A stretch of 64,000 nt of DNA from Epiperipatus broadwayi (GCA_028023455.1 JAQFVV010006648.1:62001-126000); one strand, 5' to 3'. Positions 1 through 13,613 are shown, numbered from the stretch's first letter. Numbers and translations are program-made. Notes: a model not told the origin generated them from the sequence alone.

Positions 1-3000
1 ATTATTTTTATTAAATATCAACATCGCTACTGTCCTATCATCTGGTTTATTTTTTATCATTTAGACATTTGGTATATAATTTTGATAACAGTTTTTTATA
101 TTTTTTCATTTGCTTTCATGGAGCTTTTTTCTTCATAGATTTAATTGCATTCATTCAAAATGCTTGTTAATTTAAAGATGTTCTATCTGTAGAGATTACT
201 TTATTCCTTTTTTTTTACTATATTATTATTCCACACATTTTATGATATCATCTTTCTTCATTTTGCTGAAACAATTTTTTTTCCAATACCAAAATGTTAT
301 TTTATACTTGTGAAACTTTTATTCTCTACTATATCTTTTATTACCAATTTACTGTTATATTTTGTGTTATCATTATTCACTTTTTTTATATTATTTTACA
401 GAACTGCCATTATTCAATCAGTTCTCAGCAGAAATTTTAACAATAACTTAGTACTGTATCATGAAAAAAAATAGAATATTAAATATTCCACAATACATAA
501 AAAATAAAGAAGATAAGAAAATATAATAATTAGCATAAAATTAAAATAAACAAATACAAAATTTAAACATTTTATTAATTTTAAACTTATTTATAAATTG
601 TACATTTAGGTAAATTAGTTTTGTAATTAAAAGATTTTAAATATTCTAATCATATCCTATACTAAATAATGAAAAAGGACATGTTGTTGGGTTGTTTTGT
701 TTTTGAAAATGATAAACCTTCCATCATTCTGCAGAATCTCAGACCAATTTCTTTTTTATATATGTTTAAAGAGTTTTTCTTACCTAACAAAATCAATATT
801 TATTATTAAAAAAACTCAAATATGTATTTTAATAATGTTTGTAAAGATGAAAAAACAAAATATGGTACTTAACTGAATTATTTTAATTTATGCTTTTTTG
901 AAATACATATATGTACATATAAGTATTGCATGAAATAGCATACGTAAATAGTCAAAATAAGAGTAATAGATCACAGGACCCAATTCTCTTAAGCTTGTAA
1001 GATATAAATAATGAGCATTGCCAATTGCTCAACAAGCTTTGTGATAAATGCTTAGCCAGAGAAAGCATTTAAAATATCTCTGTCAGGAACCCCCCCAAAC
1101 CTCTGACCTTGGTTTCATGCTTTGGCACTCCTAAAAAAGGAGGCACTAAGGTAGCTTCAGCATATGTAAATATTTATTTGACCAATTTATTTTACAAACT
1201 AATATTAAAAATATAAATTTATAGACTTAATCTTTTTATAATTAAAAATAGTTTTGCATCAAAATAATGCATTTTATATAATGTAAGTATGTAATAGTTA
1301 AAATTGTGTATATCTCAAGCCATCTATCAAAAAAATAATCCATGTATTTTCTTCTTTATTCAAAAATTTTTCTTTAAAATATTATTTTTATTAAGTTCAT
1401 TGCCAAGAAAAGTATAAAGCTTACTGCCATGTGTATATAATATTGAAAACTCAAGAAGTTTATGATGTAATACAAGCATTCATAATGTATACTATTTTTA
1501 TTAACAGAGCAAAAATGATTAACGGTTTCTTGCTGATGAAACATTTTATTCTTTTTTTTTTTTTATTTGAAAATTTACTGGTGAATTGCTATTTTTTTGT
1601 ATCAGCTATCTTGTGAATATTAATTATCTTTTATTGAGTGATCATGTCTGAATCATCTTGAAAATTTGTTACTAATTTAAAACTGATTTGCGACTTTCAA
1701 CTTAAATTTAAGGAATGTTTCTGAAGATTAGTGGTATTAATTATTGGTATTTTTTTTTGCAATAACTTTTACTCTACAACTTTGTATTAATATGCATCTT
1801 ACATCTTATTAATTCATGCTCACTTGTTGCATTGAATCATTTAGATGCTTCTATATTCACTTTCAATTAGCATTTTTCTCAATGAAGGAATTTATAATAT
1901 ACATATTTACTTATTTTTCTTTTTTTCAGCTTCCACAAGTCTGTTTTCTCTCTCATTTCCATCACCATGACCAAATTTATCTACAACACTTTCCCCTTTT
2001 AACTGTTCCAATTCTATTATTAACATCTTTAATGACAATTTTAAAATGTTGTATTAAAATCTTTCATGACAATTTAAAAGTATTGATTGTCATCATCTAT
2101 ATAAAAAATCCTCTACTTTTTCACAATGAGAAATTATTGGGGCATATGCCTAAATTATCTATGTTGAACAACTAATTTTGTAACTTTGTTTTATGTACCA
2201 TCAATCTCCTTATTGTTGTTTTCCATTTCATATGTACTTTAAATATTTGTATATTTGTAACAAAGTACATCTGCACTTTTCATCTTCTTTCCTAACTCTA
2301 CAAACTTCAGAAATATCCATTTAATATTAGAGTTTTTTTTTCATAAACTCTTCATTCACTTGAAAGTGATCTTCAATTTTAGGTAGCTAAATAAGAAATC
2401 ATTAGTGAATGTTAGCTTGGATCTGCAATCATAAGATTCTTAGCATCTTCTGCTTCTGATCACCAGTTGATGCCATAATTTTGTTTTGTCTATCATTATT
2501 GCAAATATCTAATATCATTCACACACACATTCAACCAGCCTTCAAGAAAAAATAACTGAAGTTTAAGTTTATTACCTGTGGTCTTTCTCTAATTTGACTG
2601 GAATGTGTGAGAAATTCATCTATGTTCTTTCTAATATAAATAATCACATAATAATAATAACAACTTAATGAATTTGACATTATAAATTTGCTCCATTTGG
2701 TTTTATGGCATCCAAGAGAAATCAAAGCATCTCCTTCAGTTAACAGCAAACTCTGTTTGGCATTGTTTTGCCCCAAAAATGTGTAATATAAAATTAAAAT
2801 TAAAGAAATATTTAATTGCTAATTGAATTTAAAACTTTAGGTATTGAAATTTCTCAGTTTGTTGGTTTAAATATATAAACTGAGATAGAATCTGAGTAAA
2901 TATATTCAGTACATTTGTTCCTAATTAAATAATGGCCAGAAACTGGAATTCTGATTAAAATTACTATTTAGCATCCATTAATTACTCATGCTTATATAAA

Positions 3001-3137
3001 TAGCTCAAATAATTATAGTAGAGAAGAGATTACTGTTGTTAATTTATTTGTAGTTCAAACATTTATATCTTTATAATATATGTTTACTTTCTAAGTAGTC
3101 TTAGCTTATTCATTCAATATACTGAATGTTTCTTATA
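1..3137. other. AT-rich DNA without a recognised gene
   Basis: I see no coding signature, RNA gene or clear repeat here. The open frames at 1431-1616, 1816-2175 and 2531-2776 are rich in Phe, Tyr, Ile and Lys, as expected of chance frames in AT-rich DNA. They match no family I recognise. Confidence 0.6.
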
Positions 3138-3424
3138 TAAGTAAATAGAGAGATTTGAATTTAGGATTTTTCCAGACTATATTCTTCTTCCACTCCATCT
3201 CAAACACATAATCACATACATAAAAAAAAGATAGATAATCCTCAGAATACATATTTCATGCAGAATCAGCTGGTGAGTGCTTGCTCTGCATGAAATATAT
3301 ATGTTGGAGATCATCTATCTTTTTCGCATGTATGTGGTCATGTGGTATCTGTTGTTTGAAATGGAGAGGAAGACGAATATAGTCTGCAAAAATCTGAAGT
3401 TTAAATCCCTCTATTTACTTAATT
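3138..3424. repeat. Foldback element, family A (palindrome)
   Basis: The left arm (about 3138-3265) is the inverted copy of the right arm (about 3280-3424). The outer ends read as a 'taaatagaggGATTTgAA' type sequence and the centre is a short loop around 3262-3285. Other copies lie at 43690-44060 and 54468-54575. One end (gagttcaaatccct type) resembles a Pol III B box, so the unit may be tRNA-derived. The open frame starting at 3277 is a by-product of this repeat. Confidence 0.75.
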
Positions 3425-5791
3425 TAGTGGTCTTAGATATTTCCATGAAGTCTAGCAATGTACCATTTAAAATAATCCATAAAAACACCACTGCTTTGAG
3501 CATGGATGCTTCTAAGTTTCTTACAGTAACTTTTCTGACTATACAATGTTTTTGGATACTTAGCGCAAGTGGAATGCAAAAGTTTACTGAGCCATTATTA
3601 TTATGAGTAAAATGAGTTGTAGTTGCTGTTGAAATGCACATTCATATAACTTTGATCAATTACTTACAGTTGATAATTGTAATAGTAGTTTGTCAGTTGG
3701 GTTTCCTCAAATGTATTTACTATTTAGGGAATGATACATATATAAAGAGAGAAAAGGAGAGCGACAATGAAATCGCGTATAAGATGTTAATAAGATAGAT
3801 TTGTTTCTAATACAAATGCAGAATTAATTATTTTAGTATTTACATATATACGTACACTGAGTTTTATCAAGTGTTTATTATTTAATGTGAATACATTTTG
3901 CCAAGTAAGCATTAAATGGAGACACTTCATGATCATCAGCAACTTATTATTGTTGAATGCGAACTGTTCCAATTGGTGTTGCTCTCTCTTTATCAGAAAG
4001 GAACTTATTAATAGCTCAGATTGTAAGCCCAGTCAAGCCAAAAGATAGATTGCGCAGTTACTGCAACCAAGTAAGACAACTTGTCCTCCAGGTCGTGAAG
4101 TTAATGTCTTATCTAGCTTGCAAGCTGCCTGCCTTATTCTTGCTGGCGTTTTTTCTAAAAAAACTTCCTTTTTTTTTTTCATTTCATAAATCAGAATAAA
4201 ATTATCAGTGAAAGGAAAAACAAATGTCCTGAAGTATTAGAATTGAAGTTTTATATTATTGATAAATATTCAATTAAATTTTATTACAAATTATTTTACC
4301 CTAAATAAAATAATTTGTAAAGAAAATTATATAAATAATTTGATAAATGTTCCGATTTATACAAAAAAATTATTTTAAACTTATCTAATATTAGAAAGTT
4401 AGCTTTATTATCGTTATTATTATTATTTCTATTATTATCGTTATCAGATCAGATTTATGTTTTTTATTTCTCCCTGATTCACAAACTTCTCATCTTACGC
4501 CAGGTTCTTTTCTATGTTTTTTATTTATTTATATCTTTTGATATTCAGCCCAAAGTTAGTGTTGCAATAAGAAAGATGTAGCACATGATATATTATAATT
4601 AACATAATCTGAGGTATTTAAAAGTCAAAGTTTGCTTTAAAAGCAATTTAACCATATTAAATTAATTTATCTCCATTTCCATTTTAATATTCACTATTTG
4701 ATTATGTAATTAGCCATAAATGATGATTACACGGGATTCTTATAATTGAGGTATATAAATAAAAGTTAGTAATCAACTCTGAGCCTGGGATTTCAGTTCA
4801 CGCTGTTACAAGCTCCCAGTTTTATTCACCAAAGTTATAGTCTAGTTTTGAATTCATAAAAAAAAAGTTTACTAAGATGTAAGTGAATAACCTGTTTTAT
4901 TGTTTTTTCATCTTTACTAGAAATTTAAAATCAGTTTTCATTCAAGAATAATTGAAATTATCTATCGTTCCGTTTTATGCAAACGGCTGTCATTAGAAAT
5001 ACTCAAAAGCTAGGTTAACTAATTCTTAGAATCATTAGAGTAACATAAATCTTTGAAAAATAGTTTTAAATTAAACCAAATAATTCTAAAAAGAATAGAG
5101 ACACTAGAAATCCTAATTTTATTGATAGAATAAAAAGAGAAAGCATTTGGTCATCAAATCTCATTGAAAATGTTGAAAAATAAAAATGTTAACAAAGATA
5201 ATTTTAAGAACTTTATCTTTGCATCAGATATTAATAGTGTTAAACAAGTTTCTATGGCTGAAAACCAGTCAGGGAGACAGAAAACAGCCTAAGGAACATT
5301 ATAAATACAAAAATTAATCATAAAACTAAGAAAAAAAGAAATCCTAGTGTTAAATTGTTCATAGGAATAAAGTTACAACAGCATTGTGTCGAACCAGAAG
5401 TTGCCGATTGTGGTAAATCAGTGTAGGTCGAATAAATTATTTTGAATTTTAATTCGATCTCAATTTTAGAATTGAACATTATAGATTATGACTTAAGCTA
5501 TCTTTCTGCACAAAAATCAAGTTTTTCCGATGATCATAACAGAAGTTATTAACCCACTTCCGGTGCGTTGGAGCCCACAAAAAATTTCAAATCAATACAG
5601 AATTACAACGAAATGATTCCTGAGCTAAAAAACAATGATTTAAAAGCAAAATTAGTACAAATGATGTTTTAGAACTAAACAGAGACATTGAAGCTACAAA
5701 TGATTCATCCTGTTTTAATTCAACAATTATTGAGATTATTCCAAAGTTTAACAACAAACTTTCAGATTATACAACCAAATCCTTGATTACT
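3425..5791. other. AT-rich DNA without a recognised gene
   Basis: No supported gene or repeat was seen. The frames at 3787-3972 and 3957-4199 have no recognisable domain. Confidence 0.55.
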
Positions 5792-5845
5792 AATCGAGAC
5801 CTAGAATTCAATTCAAACAATCGAGACCTAGAATTCAATTCAAAA
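5792..5845. repeat. 27-bp tandem duplication
   Basis: Two adjacent copies (5792-5818 and 5819-5845) of a 27-bp unit beginning aatcgagacctag differ only at the last base. Confidence 0.85.
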
Positions 5846-5899
5846 AAGCAGAATCCAATTAGTATCAACAAATAAGAATCGTAGTGAACCCTGAAGGAC

Positions 5900-6960
5900 T
5901 TTATAGTTGGGTGGGTTGAATAGGTATTGTGAACATTTGCAGACACAGGAGGTTGATAGTGATTACAAACAGACTTTCAGCTCTATTGACCTCAGGGTGC
6001 AAGGTGATGTGGACAAATGGTGTTGAAGTAAATCTGGCTTGGTTCAAGACTATAATGAATCAATTGTTGCATTGGGGGTCACAGGTCTGCACTCCTTTTC
6101 CTCAGATGTGATGGTGGTCATGAGGGGCTTGGTTCATTTGTTGGGGCAGTCAGCAATCATTGCCAAGCCCGGGGATACCTGCTGGGCAGGTGAAAAGTCA
6201 CTGCCCTCCTTTGGACTTTGCTCTGAGAGGCTGCTGCACCCCCTTCATGGATTGTTTATTAGGAGAGTGTTGATTTGAGCTCATTATTATTTTGTTTCCT
6301 TAGTTAACTTTAAAATTTGAGCATTTGTAAGGCGGTTGTTCTGCTTTGGGCCACCACCAATTTTTGTAACTTTGATGGAATTTTTGCTGCAATAATTTTG
6401 TGGGCACGGGTCTGCACTCACCTTTTCTTTCTCAAGGGTGGTGGCAATCATTAGAGGCCTGGTTTATGGGTGCAGGCTGTTGAAAATTATTGCCACTACC
6501 TGAAAAACCTGCTGGGAGGGTACCTGGTCAAAGTCTCAATGCCATTTCTGCTCTGGTCAGCTGCTGTGTCCCCCTGATAAGTTGGTTTGGGGCAGTGTGG
6601 ATCTGTACTTGTTACTTGTTAGTTTTTTTCTAGTTGGCTTTCCAATTCTGGGCAGGTAGACCGATGTAGTCCTTGCACATTTGGACTGTTAATTGGGAGA
6701 GAGGTACCTAGAATGGTCTTGACATAGCTTGGCTGCAGGGTAAGAGTTTTTATTTAATGGACTTGGACCTTGCTGCCTGTTGTGGTGGTTGGCTCAATGC
6801 TGGACTTGTCCACCTATTCAGCTGAAGCATTTGAGTCTTCGCTTCAGATAATTGGGTGATGGATAACTTCTCAGCAGCTGGGCCATGTAGATCCATGTAC
6901 AGATACACATTAATCAACATTATAGCAGCCCTTTTATGGATATAATTGTTATTGAGCATA
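5900..6960. repeat. GC-richer fossil segment with a degenerate internal duplication
   Basis: This roughly 1-kb block is clearly richer in G and C than its surroundings. Two stretches, about 6075-6255 and 6400-6580, resemble each other. Both contain 'ggtctgcactc', a 'ggtggt...atcat' segment, 'cctgctggg' and a 'ctgctg...cccc' end, so they look like an old tandem duplication about 330 bp apart. The minus strand reads as interrupted Pro/Gln-rich peptide, including an open frame at 6750-6959, which could be fossil coding sequence, but no family is identifiable. Confidence 0.4.
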
Positions 6961-7430
6961 TGTACTTTATATAAACCTGGTCAATAATTGTAACATTGAA
7001 CACTTTGTAATTCTCAACAGGTAAGTGTACCCCAAAATTTTTGTAATCTTTTAACTAATAAAGGTTACTTTTGAAAGATAAATAAAAGTTTTTAATATTC
7101 CATTATAGAATATTAAAAGAAATAAAATGAGGATTGAGATAACAAGGAAATGAAAAATAAAGTATTGAATATATTTGTGTAATTGAAAAAATGTTGACAT
7201 TCACCTGGTTATTTTGATGCTAATATAATTATGCGTTAAGTGTAAAACTGCCTTTAAATAGCCCTCTGAAATTGAAATACTTTTTCACCCATCTCTTATA
7301 TGGAAAAATGGAAAAGGCATTATGTAATGGATTGTATTTTATATATTGGACTATTTCCATCATCTAGTATTGAGTATTGAATGTCTTTAGAAAAATTTAA
7401 TTTTATTTAAATTTTCAAAGTACCTTCACC
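6961..7430. other. AT-rich DNA, nothing recognised
   Basis: No gene or structured repeat was seen in this stretch. Confidence 0.55.
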
Positions 7431-7774
7431 TATTAGTAATAGCACACAGATTAGTATATGCATGTTTCAGAGGTATTATTCTCCTGTCTTCTTCAGGTAT
7501 TCCTGGTCTGACCAGTGACAGTACTAGCATGGGAATCAAATTTGGACCCTTAGATTCTTGATATTGAATTTTAAGATAAAACTCTAACCAATTGAGCAAA
7601 AAATGGCTCAGTTGTTTAGAGCACCATTTTAAAATTCAATATCAAGAATCTAAGGGTTCAGATTCAATTGCCATGCTAGTGCTGTCACTGGTCATGCCAT
7701 CAACACTTGCAGAAGAAAGGAGAATAGCACTTCTTAATCATTGTGCATATACTAACCTGTGTGCTATTATTAAC
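7431..7774. repeat. Head-to-head inverted pair of a tRNA-like SINE unit
   Basis: The left arm (7431-7585) and right arm (7590-7774) are inverted copies meeting near 7587. In the right arm the strand reads like the 5' half of a tRNA. It has an A-box-like segment at 7604-7623 (tggctcagttg...agagca) and a B-box-like GGTTCAGATTC at 7655-7665. The left arm carries the same features on the minus strand. This supports a tRNA-derived SINE inserted as an inverted dimer. Confidence 0.7.
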
Positions 7775-7997
7775 AGTTGAATGTAATTGGAAATTTAAAT
7801 AAAGTTTACTTTTTCTTTCCTGGGTCATATATATTTGTGTGCTACATCAAGCGGGCCATGGCCATCAATTGGTGTCACATAAAAAAAATGTCTGACTTCT
7901 CAATTCATGCATGCCGCAGTTTGTGCGATCATTTACTATTTCTTAGAATTAACATATTAATAAATCGCAAACACTTTTATTTGATATAAACATTTAT

Positions 7998-9801
7998 TTA
8001 AATGTCAATGTGATTTTTGATATTGAGATAAACTAAAAACAATTTTAGATAAATATGGTTATATTTGCTGCATGCTACTCTTAATATATCATCAAGGTGT
8101 AAATCAGTAAGTCTGTTTTTATGCACATTCTTCACATATTTCATTTTCAAATAAGATGATTCACAAAGATATATTGATGCAAACAATATGAACAACATTT
8201 GTGCACACTTTTTGACAGTTTTATATTTTTCAGGCACTAATTTCCAAAATTCCAGGTACTCCTTTCCCTCCCTTTTCTCTTTAAAAATGGCTTCCAAATT
8301 TGTGTCATTTTTAAATTCAACAAATTCATTAAATAGCTTAGCATAATCATGTCCAAATGCAGCTAATTGTGTAATAGTTGCTATTTCTAAATGCCAGGGA
8401 TTTTCTATAAGTAATAGACAATTCTTAATATTTATTAAAATCTACTTTTAAATTCTTTCAATAAGATACCTAAATAATTTAAAGTAATTACATAGGTTTC
8501 TGAAGAAATGTCAAAACCATCTTGCTTAGCATTTGTCAATGTTGGAAAATGATCTAGTATTTGGTTTTGTATATCTTGGTAATAAATATTTAATTTCTTC
8601 AAACACAAATTCTTTATTTGTCATTTGTGAAATAATTTTATTTTCACCTTGCAAACTAATATTAAGATTACAAAGTTTTTGTATGATTTCACATAAAAAA
8701 GCTAAAAGACACCACCATCCATCACTGTCAAGCTCATTCTAAGTTTTATTGTTTTCTTGTAAAAATGAAATAATTTCATGATGTAATAAAAGAAGGCGAT
8801 TCAAAACTTTATCTCTGCTTAGTCATTGCTCTGAAGTATGCAAAAGTATATCACCATAATTACTATTTATTTCTTCCCAAAAATTTTTTAATTTCCTGTG
8901 GTTTAATTCTCGGGCTCAAATATAATTCACAATGTTTATGATGGTTTTCATTACAGCATTTATTATTTCTTTAATGGATATATGTGCCCTCATGTTTTTT
9001 TGGTGAATTAAACATTAGATTACATTTCTTTTTTAATAGAGAAACAAATCCCTTTTCAGATCCAATCATTGAAGTTCCATCAGTGCACACAGAAAACAAT
9101 TTTTTTATTTCAATAATATTCTTCTCCAGAAAAGTACAAATACTATTGAGAAAATCACTACCTCTAGAAAGAAATTTCAAAAAATCTTCACAAATTGAAT
9201 TCTGTTCCATACAGTATCTGACGAAAATAGCACATTGTGATGTTGCTGAAATGTCAGTATTAGAATCAACAGCCAAATTAAAATATTTGCAGTTTTTCAC
9301 GTCTATTATATTATCAAAAATATGTTTTATAATATCTTCAATACATCTAATGCAGATAGAATCTGACAGTTGTAATTTCTTAATTTGTAATAATATTTGA
9401 CTTTTATTATTAAATTTATCAAATAATATATTCAAAGCATTTATGAAACATTTTTTCACAACTTCAGCATTCATAAACGATTTCATATTTTTACCAAGTA
9501 TATAGCAAATTTTATATGATGCTCGTGTCACCGCTGCTTTTTGTGAGTTTGCCACTGACATAACATTTTGTTATTTTTGCAATGATTTCTTGAAGAAAGC
9601 TAATTTTTCACTTCTTATTAAAGACCCATGAGCAAAAGTGTCATTAAACAATTTATGTTTTGTGGTGTAATGATGGTCAATGTTATATTTTTTTAATGTG
9701 ACATTTTTGTTATTCAACACAACAAAATATTCCTCTTCCCAGTTGTTTTGAAACATTATATTTTCATCCGATAATTTTCGTTTGTTGCTTGAAGACATCA
9801 T
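7998..9801 (-). pseudogene. Decayed hAT-superfamily transposase (ZBED5/FAM200/GTF2IRD2-like)
   Basis: Three minus-strand frames line up with one protein. Frame 9801-9571 is the N-terminus: it starts MMSSSNKRKLSDEN and runs into WEEEYFVV, then KKYNIDHHYTTKH, the end of a BED-type zinc finger. Frame 9561-8971 (196 aa) covers the central catalytic region, with segments such as NLAVDSNTDISATSQCAIFVRY and CTDGTSMIGSEKGF. Frame 8297-7998 is the C-terminal hAT dimerisation region, with FWKLVPEKY, ASIYLCESSY and RLTDLHLDDILRVA. The stretch 8298-8970 has stops and shifts. The BED finger lacks its first half, because the usual CxxC segment is deleted between YFVVLNNKN and VTLKKYN. The gene is therefore broken and cannot make active transposase. 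I did not find terminal inverted repeats or an 8-bp target duplication. Confidence 0.85.
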
Positions 9802-10544
9802 TATGGTGTTAAATTATAGTTTGATATAAAATACTATGCATCTCTGTGTATACTAATTCACGTATAAAACTAAAATGTTTCACTTTGCTTTCAAAAACAT
9901 GGTCTATTGATTGAATTAAAATTTCAAACTTCTGATTGGTCAATTATACAATCTACAGTAAATATATTTGTCTTTTTAAAGTTATATTTGTTTTAGTTTA
10001 GTCTCTAAAATGGAAATTTATAACTTGTCTGATTACAGAAAGGTTTTTAAAAAATAAATTTCTATTTATAATTGATGATAATAATCTAATACTGTCAAAT
10101 TATAATAAATGCTTACCATCCAATTATAAATTCCAGAAGTAATTCATTGAATTTCTTATCAATATGTTTTAGTGTAAAAGTAAATTTTTTGACTAAAACC
10201 TGAGAAACAAACAAGTGTGGTTAAAAAAAAAAGCTTAACAAATTATGTTTTCATTTTCGAATTCAAAATGTAGAAATACAACTGTTGAAGTCATGGATTG
10301 GCGTTCCCTTGCAGAGAAAAAAAAAACAATCAGAAACTTGAAAAGATGGATTTATGTCATTATTATACCATTAAATTTAAATATTACTGATTTTTTTCCT
10401 TACAAAAAAATACTGAAGGTGCTAAAATCAACGAAATAATGCTAAAGGTAGTGGGTTGAGAGCGAGTACAAGTCATATATGAAGATACTGGGGCATTTCT
10501 GGTACAGATCTGTGAAATTAAAAAAAAAAGATAACATTATTAGT
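9802..10544. other. AT-rich DNA, nothing recognised
   Basis: This is the flank between the hAT relic and the outer LTR element. The 64-codon frame at 10245-10439 has no recognisable feature. The exact left edge of the outer LTR could lie up to about 50 bp upstream of where I can align it. Confidence 0.5.
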
Positions 10545-11856
10545 GCATCAATAATTAAAGATTAATTTAATTTTAACATTGTTAAGAAAAGTATAAATTT
10601 AAAAAATCTATTCTTTTTTTTTTTGTAAAGTATTTTTGTTCTGTTGTAAAGAGTATGTTATTAGTCAAGCGTTGGTGGCCTAGCGGTTAGCATAGCTACC
10701 TTCTAAGCAGCTGGCCCGGGTTCGCTTCCCAGTCAATGCTTTGACATATAAAAAAAAAGATTATGTTATTATACAACATGAGAGGCATACTATGTTTCAA
10801 ATGAAGAAAAATTATTTGTTTAAATTGTAAATATTTTAGAAAATAAATAGAAAGAAAACACTTATGAACATAATTATTGCATGAGATTAAATTCTTGGAA
10901 AAATGAAAAATAAAAGGTATGATATGGTGCATGTGCAGGAGACTGCTGTGGAGTATTTAATGAGTGACACAGGGACATTGAAGATGTATAATATAGTAGT
11001 AAAAGAAAAAAAGGAAGCAAATATTTGCAGGAGTTATTGCTTGATCTTTAAGTTAAGAAGCATGTAGAAATAAATCCAGAGAATATAAGAAAAATGCTTT
11101 ATTAAAAGGAAACTATCATCTACCTAGGAAATAAAACCAAAATGTATTACTAAACCCACATAGTCTGTCAATGTCATCTTCCAATCCTACTGCTCCAATG
11201 AAGCATTGATTCCAACCATTTTGCATATATTATCCCAGCCAGTTTACATCTAACCACTTGGGCAATAAATAGTAGACACAAGAATGGGATATGAGAAATC
11301 TTAAAACCTATGGCCATGGCAATGTTTTATTCTAAGTTAACAGGGACATTTGTGGTAAGGTGTGTTAATTTTTTTTAATTAAGTCATAATTATGTCTAAC
11401 TATATCAACTATCAAAGAACTAAATAAAACAATTGTAATATTTATCAAAAGAACTTTATTATTGCTATTAAGACCCTAAATTAATATATATTTTGTATAA
11501 ATCTTATTGGCATTAGTATTTATTTATAATTGTATATACAATTAATATTTAATATGATTATGTAAAGGGAATTGGTTAAAAATTTATTATTTTGTTATTT
11601 GTTTTATTAAATGTTATTTTAAAGCTTCTAGTTCAGCAATCACCACCGTTTTTTTATTATAACCTGGATAAATGAATGCTAATACATTTAAAGAGCTTAT
11701 TATGTTATTACAGAGAAAATTCATTCTAAGTAAAAGAATAATAACTTTGAGACAGTGTGATCAGTGAACCGTATCACTGATACTGGTGCCTAAGAAAAAA
11801 AATGTTAAAAAAGATAACACTAGTTACAATAAGAAATATAGTTGTATTTCTCTCTT

Positions 11857-11895
<39 letters not shown>
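10545..11895 (+). repeat. Left LTR of the outer element, first part
   Basis: This segment aligns with 23258-25285. Shared landmarks include 'acttgagaagtatattatgt' type sequence near 10775/23400, 'gcaggagactg' near 10935/23560, 'gggcaataaatagtaga' near 11260/24645 and 'aactatcaaagaactaaata' near 11408/24815. It ends in a (CT)n(TA)n microsatellite (about 11852-11895), where the inner LTR element inserted. Confidence 0.8.
10664..10758 (+). mobile_element. tRNA-derived SINE, family 1, with target duplication
   Basis: This is a 95-bp insertion in the left LTR. It begins gtcaagcgttgg, has an A-box-like segment (tggcctagcggttagca), an anticodon-loop-like cttctaa, a B-box-like gggttcgcttccc, and ends in an A tract. 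It is flanked by gagtatgttatta (10651-10663) and gattatgttatta (10759-10771), a 13-bp target duplication with one mismatch. The equivalent position in the right LTR (near 23380-23400) is the empty site with one copy. A second, GC-rich copy is at 53112-53218. The cttctaa loop is reminiscent of tRNA-Arg(TCT), but the source tRNA is uncertain. Confidence 0.85.
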
Positions 11896-13128
11896 TGTGC
11901 CAGTCAAAACATGCTTATCCATCTAACACGAGCTGGAACGAAGGTGAGTTCTTTGGCGGCTTATGGCATGTTCTTATTCAGTTGCGAGACAATTTAAAAT
12001 GGTGTTGGAATGAAGGCAAGTTCTTTTAGCGGCTTATGACATCTTTTATTTGGTGTGGTTGTTGCTTCGGCATTTGATGGATTGAACTCGGCGTTCCATC
12101 ACGGGAATTGCAGCAATTCTTGCCTGACTTTAGCCAGACATGGTAAAATTAAACAATTTTGACTTCTGATATTAACAGCTATTCAACAGCAAGATGGAGT
12201 CTATCTTCCCGCTTAAAATAAGGCCTATTTATCCATTTCCACTAAACCTTAACACCTTTTTGGAATTTCGTTTGCCTCGGGACCAATTGACTTTTAATTA
12301 AATAAAATAATATAATTCAATTTCTGCAACAGATAACGTCTCCGAGGTGTTATATTTAATTTCCTTTAAAAAATTATTAAAACATATAAATTATATAATT
12401 TGATTCAGTTTCATTAATTAAATTCCTTTTTAGGTGTTATAGAATGTTAAGGCCTAGCAGAAAGAACGGTATTCTGATTTAATGATAAAGTCTTTTGTGC
12501 AAACAAAAATCAATCAGTAAACTAGATTTTACTTTTTACCCGGGTGCGTCACTAATTGATTTCTTGTTTACACCAAATTCTCATTTTTAATTACAAATGG
12601 ATGATTTTTATTTTACTGAAATAAATAACTTTTAACATATTTGTTCTTACAATATTATTTGTTTATTAAAAAAAAAGCAAATTTAAAGAAAATACTTTAG
12701 TTTCAATTATATATGTAAAACATTAAATCAGAAAACCGTTAAATATAATTTAAATAAAATGTTTTACAGGATCTTTATTTAAACTTAAATATATATATAC
12801 AAATCATTTTGCCATTATTCCAAGGTTTAAATTATCCATCCACATACGAATATTATAGCGAATATAATTAAAAATTGACTGAAAATTTATAAAACATTTT
12901 ATAATAATTTATGAGCATTTCTCCGCTATAATTTTATTAAACCTGTCTAATTATAGCGTGTTTTCGTAAGTAAATGGATGATGCCATTCAAGCGGCCATT
13001 GTAGCAAAGTTTTCTCGCTCGACTTATATATTACATTTTTACATTTAAAATAGGTTCGAAATTAGTTCAGACGAGTAGGTCATTAGGTTGATGGTGAAAT
13101 GGAAAGAGATTGGAAGGTTTATGTTTCA
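11896..13128 (-). repeat. Inner-element LTR, copy A (complete)
   Basis: This is the full 1233-bp copy with TG...CA ends. Near its left end two similar segments lie side by side (about 11936-11985 and 12008-12050, each 'gaaggYRagttctttt/gg' plus 'gcggcttatgRcat'). This duplication is kept in copy B but present only once in copy C. Relative to the minus-strand ORF it is the 3' LTR. Confidence 0.8.
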
Positions 13129-13379
13129 TATCAGTAAACTTAGTAAAAAAAAAAACAAATAAAAAAAAAAGACTTATATAAATACGAAGCTAAATTATGG
13201 CTTCTTTCAAAGTATAAACTCATGGCCTAATCCTACGCTAAACTTATGGTAATACATCATACTAGATTACACTATCATAATACATTTAGTGCTTCTAACA
13301 ATTATCAACACATATAATGAAATCATCGGTTATTAGTAAATATTTTAAACTTAAACAGATATATACCCAAACGAGTATA

Positions 13380-13565
13380 CATCTTTGTCAAAATAATGGA
13401 TATGTTTTATATATATATAAAATATAATGCGTGTAATAAATATATAAAAGGGTATATAGATAATATATGGATAAAATATAAAGTATATAATAGGTAAAAT
13501 GGATATAGATAAAATGTAATGTGTATAATAACAATATAAAGGGTATGTAAATAAATATAAAGTGT

Positions 13566-13613
<48 letters not shown>

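Noticed and set aside
3277-3641. 109-codon plus and 76-codon minus frames
   Set aside because: The first starts inside the foldback element, the two overlap on opposite strands, and neither has a recognisable domain.
7489-7525. CTGAAGA ... GAAAC on the minus strand in the tRNA-like foldback
   Set aside because: The helix II candidate is only three pairs and no GTC/NUH site with helix I pairing was found. The right arm does not preserve it.
8984-9400. 138-codon plus-strand frame
   Set aside because: It is antisense to the central region of the hAT transposase relic.
10664-10758. Genuine tRNA gene
   Set aside because: The fold is imperfect, it ends in an A tract and has a target duplication, so it is a tRNA-derived SINE.
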